Of a stretch of 64,000 bases of DNA, positions 60,112 to 64,000 are shown piece by piece. A model generated the notes under the pieces. The model was not told the DNA's origin and did no database searches. It saw nothing but the letters and a program-made list of their open reading frames with translations. The translations under genes and the position numbers were made by a program. Source of the DNA: Chondromyces crocatus (GTDB lineage Bacteria; Myxococcota_A; Polyangia; Polyangiales; Polyangiaceae); the NCBI RefSeq assembly GCF_001189295.1, contig NZ_CP012159.1, forward strand, positions 2,060,001 through 2,124,000, in the 5' to 3' direction. Each line of letters begins with the position of its first letter. The first letter of the stretch is position 1.

Positions 60112-60435
60112 TCAGTCCATGCAGTCGCGCAGATCGCGTCGCTCCGGACCGCACCGATCATCGTAGTCCCTGCCGCGGCACGTCGCCGTGTCGTCCACGC
60201 AGGCCACCCACTCGTCGAACTCGTCGGCGCACCGGCGATTGACGGCGCGACGCTCATCGCGCTCCACATCGTCGATGCACTCGTTGTACTCGCGGTTGCT
60301 ACAGCCCTCGCAGTCGCACTTCGTATCGCAGATGGTCCCGACCGCGCTCCGGCAGCCCGACGCACCGATGCCGATGACCACACTGGTCGCGAGAAAGACT
60401 GCACGGAAAAGGACGGTTGAAGCAGATCGTCGCAT
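60112..60435 (-). CDS. Ten-cysteine small lipoprotein (paralogue C)
   Basis: The product has 107 residues with lipobox ASGC and the same ten Cys as paralogue B (CDTKCDCEGC, then CADEFDEWVAC, then CRGRDYDDRC). ATG 60435 opens the signal. Five disulphides are possible in the periplasm or on the surface. Its high charge (Arg/Asp/Glu) and many Cys suggest a compact stable module; the role is unknown. Confidence 0.82.
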   Translation of the reverse strand: MRRSASTVLFRAVFLATSVVIGIGASGCRSAVGTICDTKCDCEGCSNREYNECIDDVERDERRAVNRRCADEFDEWVACVDDTATCRGRDYDDRCGPERRDLRDCMD

Positions 60436-60653
60436 GGTGACCAGGGTAGCGAGCGAGCCAGAGATGTCACGGCCAGCGTCGTACAGGCGGAGCCTGGACG
60501 TGGTGTACACCGTGTCCCCACAACCACGGTCACCCTCGTCCAAGAGCCCGCGTCCTGTTCCCGGTCTCACCCGCGGACATCCCTCTCGAGCGCCCATGGC
60601 CCATGGATCACCGGGAGAACGTGCATGACGCGTGTGCCCCCCACAGCGGCCGT

Positions 60654-60700
60654 ACAGCACACGAACACACCTGCCGCACAGCACACGAACACACCTGCCG
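60654..60700. repeat. 24-bp direct duplication
   Basis: The 24-bp unit ACAGCACACGAACACACCTG plus CCGC is present twice back to back, in the gap before priA. No function is evident. Confidence 0.7.
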
Positions 60701-60882
60701 AGCCCCTCGCCGTTGCAGCGCGTGAGTTCATCACGCGCCGCTTTCGTGCCTCCGGATGAGCGAGAGCGGCATCTGGCGTGCCGACATCGATGTCGAAATC
60801 GTGCTTCTCGTCCGAACCAGCACCCCCGCCACGAGCACTCCCGCATGCAGCTCTCGTGCATGTCGGTGAGATGGTGAACACG

Positions 60883-61000
60883 CATCCGTCGCAAGGGTGC
60901 TCGCGCATCCAATCGCGAGGCTCGTCATGCATGTCGTCGCAAGGGTGCTCGCCCATCTCATCGCGAGAGTGCTCGCCCATCCGTCGAGAGGGAACTCGCG
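60883..61000. repeat. Five imperfect 24-bp repeats upstream of priA
   Basis: Five units of 23-24 bp share the form CATC-x-TCGCAAGGGTGCTCGCC. Frames across them code for octapeptide repeats but show no start or homology, so I treat them as non-coding. They lie 130 bp before priA and could be regulatory or simply expanded sequence. Between 60436 and 61130 I see only these two repeats. Confidence 0.6.
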
Positions 61001-61130
61001 CCTGAAGAGCGACGTGCCCGCCTGACTGCGCGAGGACGCCGAGCCCGGGCCTCGGCCAGCCCATCGCCGGATGAACGGGAGCAGATTTCTCAGCCAGCGG
61101 CTTCTCTGCTATCTCCGCCAGGCGCACCGC

Positions 61131-63737
61131 ATGCCCAGCTATGCCGTCGTCGCGGTCCCCGTACCGCTCTCGCAGCCGTTTCACTACGCCATCCCTGCGC
61201 ACTTCGCGGCAGAGGTCCGACCGGGCGCGCGCGTGCTCTGCGAGTTCGGCCGCCGTCGCCTGGTGGGCGTCGTCCTCACCCTCTCGGACCGCGCTCCCCC
61301 CGTAGATCCCACGCGGATCAAGCCCATCGCCGCCGTCGTCGACCCCGAGCCGGCGCTCCCGGCCGAACTGCTCGCCTTCCTCCAGGAGCTCGCCGCGTAC
61401 TACTTCGCCCCCATCGGCGAGGTCCTCCGCCTGGCGCTCCCGGCCCTGGAGCGCGACCAGGTCAAGGCCATGTCGGCCAAAGGCGCCTTCGGCGGCCCCC
61501 TCGACCTCGCCCGACAGAAGCAAGTCGGCGGCCGCAAAGTCCTCTTCGCCTGCCCCACCGACGCCCTCGAACCCCCGGGCACCCTCCGCGGCCAGGCCGC
61601 CGCCGTCCTTGCCCTTCTCCGCGCCAGCGGCGAGCAGCCCGTCGCGCGCCTCGAAGAGCGCTTCAAGGCCGCCCGCGCCGCCGTGAAGAAGCTCGCCGGC
61701 ATGGGCCTCGTCACCCTCGACGAACGCGAACGCCCCCGCGACCCCTTCTTCCGCCTCCCCGAGACCCCAGACTCTCCCCCTGAGCTGAATGAAGCGCAGG
61801 CCCTCGCGGCCGAGCGCATCGACGCCGCCCTCGCCGCCCTCGCTCCCACCGCCGGCTTTGCCGTTGCCAGCTCACCTGCCGCCGGCTCTTCTGCCGCCAG
61901 CTCACCTGCCGCCGGCTCACCCGCCGCCAGCTCTTCTGCCGCCAGCTCACCCGCTGCCAGCTCACCTGCCGCCAGCTCACCCGCCACTGGCTCTTCTGCC
62001 GCCAGCTCACCTGCCGCCTTCCTCCTCTTCGGCGTCACCGGCTCCGGCAAGACCGAAGTCTACCTTCGCGCCATCGCCACCTGCCTCGCCCAGGGCCGCG
62101 GCGCCCTGATGATGGTCCCCGAGATCGCCCTCACCCCCCAGGTCGTCGCTCGCTTCCGCGCCCGCTTCGGCGACGACCTCGCCGTCCTCCACAGCGGCCT
62201 CAGCGACGCCGACCGCCACGCCATGTGGACCAGCCTCCGCACCGGCCGCGTCCGCGTCGCCATCGGCGCCCGCTCGGCCCTCTTCGCCCCCGTCCCCGAC
62301 CTCGGCCTCATCCTCGTCGACGAAGAGCACGACGGCTCCTTCAAGCAAGAAGAAGGCGTCCGCTACCACGCCCGCGACATGGCCCTCCTCCGCGCCTACC
62401 GCGCCGGCGCCGTCTGCGTCCTCGGCTCCGCCACCCCCTCCCTCGAATCCATCGCCCTCGTCCGCCGCGGCAAGCTCACCGAGCTTCGCCTCCCCGAGCG
62501 CGCCCACCGCGAAGCCACCTTGCCCGAAGTCCACCTCGTCGACCTCCGCAAGTTCGGCGCTGGCCCCTCGGGCGACAAACTCATCTCCTTGCCCCTGCAC
62601 CGCGCCATCGAGCAAGCCCTCAAGGCGAAGGACCAGATCATCCTCTTCCTGAACCGCCGCGGCTTCGCCCCCAGCGTCGTCTGCGAAGCCTGCGGCACCG
62701 TCGAGACCTGCGCCTCCTGCTCCGTCGCGCTCACCTACCACCGCGGCCGAAGGGCCCCCCGCGCGACCCCTGGCCCGCACGTCGCCTCCGCGGCGCTCTC
62801 CTCGGGCCAGACCGGCGAACTCCCTGGCCTCACCCCACCGCGCCCCCCCCCGCGCGGCAAGCTCCTCGTCCCCCCACCGGGCCACGACACCGACGACGAC
62901 CACGTCCTCCGCGGCGGCCGCCTCCGCTGCCACTACTGCGACTACACCGGCCCGCTCCCCGACCGCTGCTCCGCGTGCAACGCCCCCTCCCTCGCCCTGG
63001 AGGGCCTCGGCACCGAGCGCCTCGAAGCCACCATCGCCGAATCCTTCCCCGAAGCCCGCGTCGGCCGCCTCGACCGCGACGTCGCCGGCGCCGACAAGAC
63101 CGAAGCCATCCTGAACCGCATGCGCGCTGGCGAGATCGACATCCTCGTCGGCACCCAGATGGTCACCAAGGGCCACGACCTCCCCAGCGTCACCCTCGTC
63201 GGCGTCGTCAACGCCGACGCCGCCTTGAGCATCCCCGACTTCCGCGCCGCCGAGCGCGGCTTCCAGCTCCTCGTCCAGGTCGCAGGCCGCGCAGGCCGCC
63301 GCGACCGACCTGGCCGCGTCCTCATCCAGACCCGCAACCCCCAGCACCCAGCCGTCGCCTTCGCTGCGGCCCACGACGTCGAAGGCTTCCTCCGCCGCGA
63401 GCTCGTCGACCGCCAGGAAGTCGGCTACCCCCCGTACTCCCGCCTCGCCCTGATCCGCGTCGACGCCCCTGACGAGCAAGTCGCCCGCGACGCCATCGGC
63501 CTCCTCGCCGCCCGCGCCCGCACCAGCCCCGAAGGCCTCGCCCGTCGCGTCGACGTCCTCGGCCCCTCGGCCGCTCCCATCGCCAAGCTCCGCAACCGCT
63601 ACCGCTTCCGCGTCCTCCTCCGCGCCGACGAACGCGGACCCCTGCGCGCCGCCGTCGCCGCCGTGAACGAAGCCAAGAACTCCATCGAACGCAGCGTCCG
63701 CATCGTGATCGACATCGACCCGGTCGCGATGCTCTGA
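61131..63737 (+). CDS. priA: Primosomal replication protein N' (PriA helicase), with insertions
   Basis: The product has 868 residues against ~730 for most PriA. The N-terminal DNA-binding part begins YAVVAVPVPLSQPFHYAIP. The Walker A LLFGVTGSGKTEVYLRA is near residue 301, and DEEH is in LILVDEEHDGSFKQEEG. The zinc-binding part has CEACGTVETCASC and, ~55 residues later, CHYCDYTGPLPDRCSAC. It restarts stalled replication forks. Two insertions explain the length: an Ala/Ser/Pro repeat just before Walker A (DNA 61858-62018) and a Pro/Arg-rich loop inside the zinc region. ATG 61131 fits the family N-terminus; an ATG at 61071 adds 20 residues. Confidence 0.95.
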   Translation: MPSYAVVAVPVPLSQPFHYAIPAHFAAEVRPGARVLCEFGRRRLVGVVLTLSDRAPPVDPTRIKPIAAVVDPEPALPAELLAFLQELAAYYFAPIGEVLRLALPALERDQVKAMSAKGAFGGPLDLARQKQVGGRKVLFACPTDALEPPGTLRGQAAAVLALLRASGEQPVARLEERFKAARAAVKKLAGMGLVTLDERERPRDPFFRLPETPDSPPELNEAQALAAERIDAALAALAPTAGFAVASSPAAGSSAASSPAAGSPAASSSAASSPAASSPAASSPATGSSAASSPAAFLLFGVTGSGKTEVYLRAIATCLAQGRGALMMVPEIALTPQVVARFRARFGDDLAVLHSGLSDADRHAMWTSLRTGRVRVAIGARSALFAPVPDLGLILVDEEHDGSFKQEEGVRYHARDMALLRAYRAGAVCVLGSATPSLESIALVRRGKLTELRLPERAHREATLPEVHLVDLRKFGAGPSGDKLISLPLHRAIEQALKAKDQIILFLNRRGFAPSVVCEACGTVETCASCSVALTYHRGRRAPRATPGPHVASAALSSGQTGELPGLTPPRPPPRGKLLVPPPGHDTDDDHVLRGGRLRCHYCDYTGPLPDRCSACNAPSLALEGLGTERLEATIAESFPEARVGRLDRDVAGADKTEAILNRMRAGEIDILVGTQMVTKGHDLPSVTLVGVVNADAALSIPDFRAAERGFQLLVQVAGRAGRRDRPGRVLIQTRNPQHPAVAFAAAHDVEGFLRRELVDRQEVGYPPYSRLALIRVDAPDEQVARDAIGLLAARARTSPEGLARRVDVLGPSAAPIAKLRNRYRFRVLLRADERGPLRAAVAAVNEAKNSIERSVRIVIDIDPVAML
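61858..62018 (+). repeat. Ala/Ser/Pro-coding repeat within priA
   Basis: Short near-identical units (GCCGCCAGCTCACCTGCC and variants) encode an Ala-Ser-Ser-Pro-Ala-Ala-type tract between the N-terminal region and the helicase core. Confidence 0.8.
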
Positions 63738-63766
63738 GCGCGCCTCTCGGCCCTCTCCAGGGTCGC

Positions 63767-63970
63767 TTCACGACACAGCCGCCTCACGACACAGCCGCCT
63801 CACGGTCGCCTCACGGTCGCCTCACGCTCCCTGACCCATCGACCCGCCTCGGCATGAAGCCCAACGGTGCCACATGGTTTCACCCAGCAGGTGCACCAGA
63901 AAAGGCACCGACGAGCGATCACGCCATCAAGGCCACGCTGCGGTGTGGTTTCACCCGGCAGCTGCATCTG
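63767..63970. repeat. Short repeats downstream of priA
   Basis: Two copies of CACGACACAGCCGCCT and two of CACGGTCGCCT lie after priA. Further on, TGGTTTCACCCAGCAGGTGCA (21 bases, one copy near 63873) recurs as a two-mismatch variant about 80 bp later. No gene or clear terminator is seen in 63738-64000. Confidence 0.5.
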
Positions 63971-64000
63971 TGTGCTGTACAGCCGCCGAATATAACGAGC

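Noticed and set aside
60567-61072. Minus-strand frame with octapeptide repeats upstream of priA
   Set aside because: The repeats are those of the 24-bp DNA array; there is no signal, family or start that supports a gene.

Overview
The window is about 64 kb of very GC-rich DNA. Its genes have the marks of a large-genome myxobacterium, most likely of the Sorangium/Polyangium/Chondromyces group: a Ser/Thr protein kinase, many lipoproteins with Gly/Thr/Ser-rich linkers behind the lipobox, RCC1/EGF-repeat surface proteins, a giant poly-HAMP hybrid kinase, and low-complexity insertions in otherwise conserved enzymes. This assignment is inferred from gene content. No rRNA or tRNA gene, CRISPR array, insertion sequence or prophage could be supported.

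Layout. 1-8.5 kb: the 5' end of a secreted protein, a dyad-rich minisatellite, a coupled LysM protein/Ser-Thr kinase pair, an OmpA-type lipoprotein, and a tight minus-strand operon (MinD-like ATPase fused to J-like and HTH domains, a GT-C glycosyltransferase, a Pro-rich protein). 8.6-17 kb: two large lipoproteins, a DUF1015 protein followed by a hairpin and a 19-unit palindromic repeat array, acyl-CoA thioesterase II, and a haem-c lipoprotein. 17.3-21.2 kb: a three-gene exported operon (DUF1549-like CxxCH protein, lipoprotein, Tat-exported DUF1501 protein) with 51-bp direct repeats upstream and a strong hairpin after it. 21.4-26.6 kb: two paralogous EGF/RCC1 lipoproteins, each with 14 RCC1 motifs. 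26.8-38.7 kb: mostly metabolic genes (bestrophin, DJ-1/PfpI, epimerase, MAPEG, ThiM, a cytokinin-type isopentenyltransferase with a coupled small ORF, ATP-grasp, DTW-domain enzyme, rhodanese, glycosyltransferase). 39-53 kb: signalling, with a membrane histidine kinase and response regulator, a squalene/phytoene-synthase homologue, a winged-helix/small-membrane-protein operon, and two coupled hybrid kinases, one of 2133 residues with eleven ~92-residue HAMP units. 53.5-64 kb: an exported esterase, a GMC oxidoreductase coupled to an unusual PLP-enzyme/GMC-small-subunit fusion, a NALNP-repeat lipoprotein, three paralogous ten-cysteine lipoproteins, and priA with two large insertions.

How genes work together. 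Several groups have overlapping stop/start codons (ATGA or similar) and are probably translationally coupled: LysM protein/kinase, ATPase/GT-C/Pro-rich protein, the DUF1549-like protein and its lipoprotein, small ORF/isopentenyltransferase, the two hybrid kinases, and the fusion protein/GMC oxidoreductase. The best candidates for undescribed biology are the PLP/GMC-small-subunit fusion with an internal Tat-like segment, the isopentenyltransferase with its small partner, the ten-cysteine lipoprotein trio, the ATPase-J-HTH fusion, and the higher-order palindromic array at 13.96-14.36 kb.
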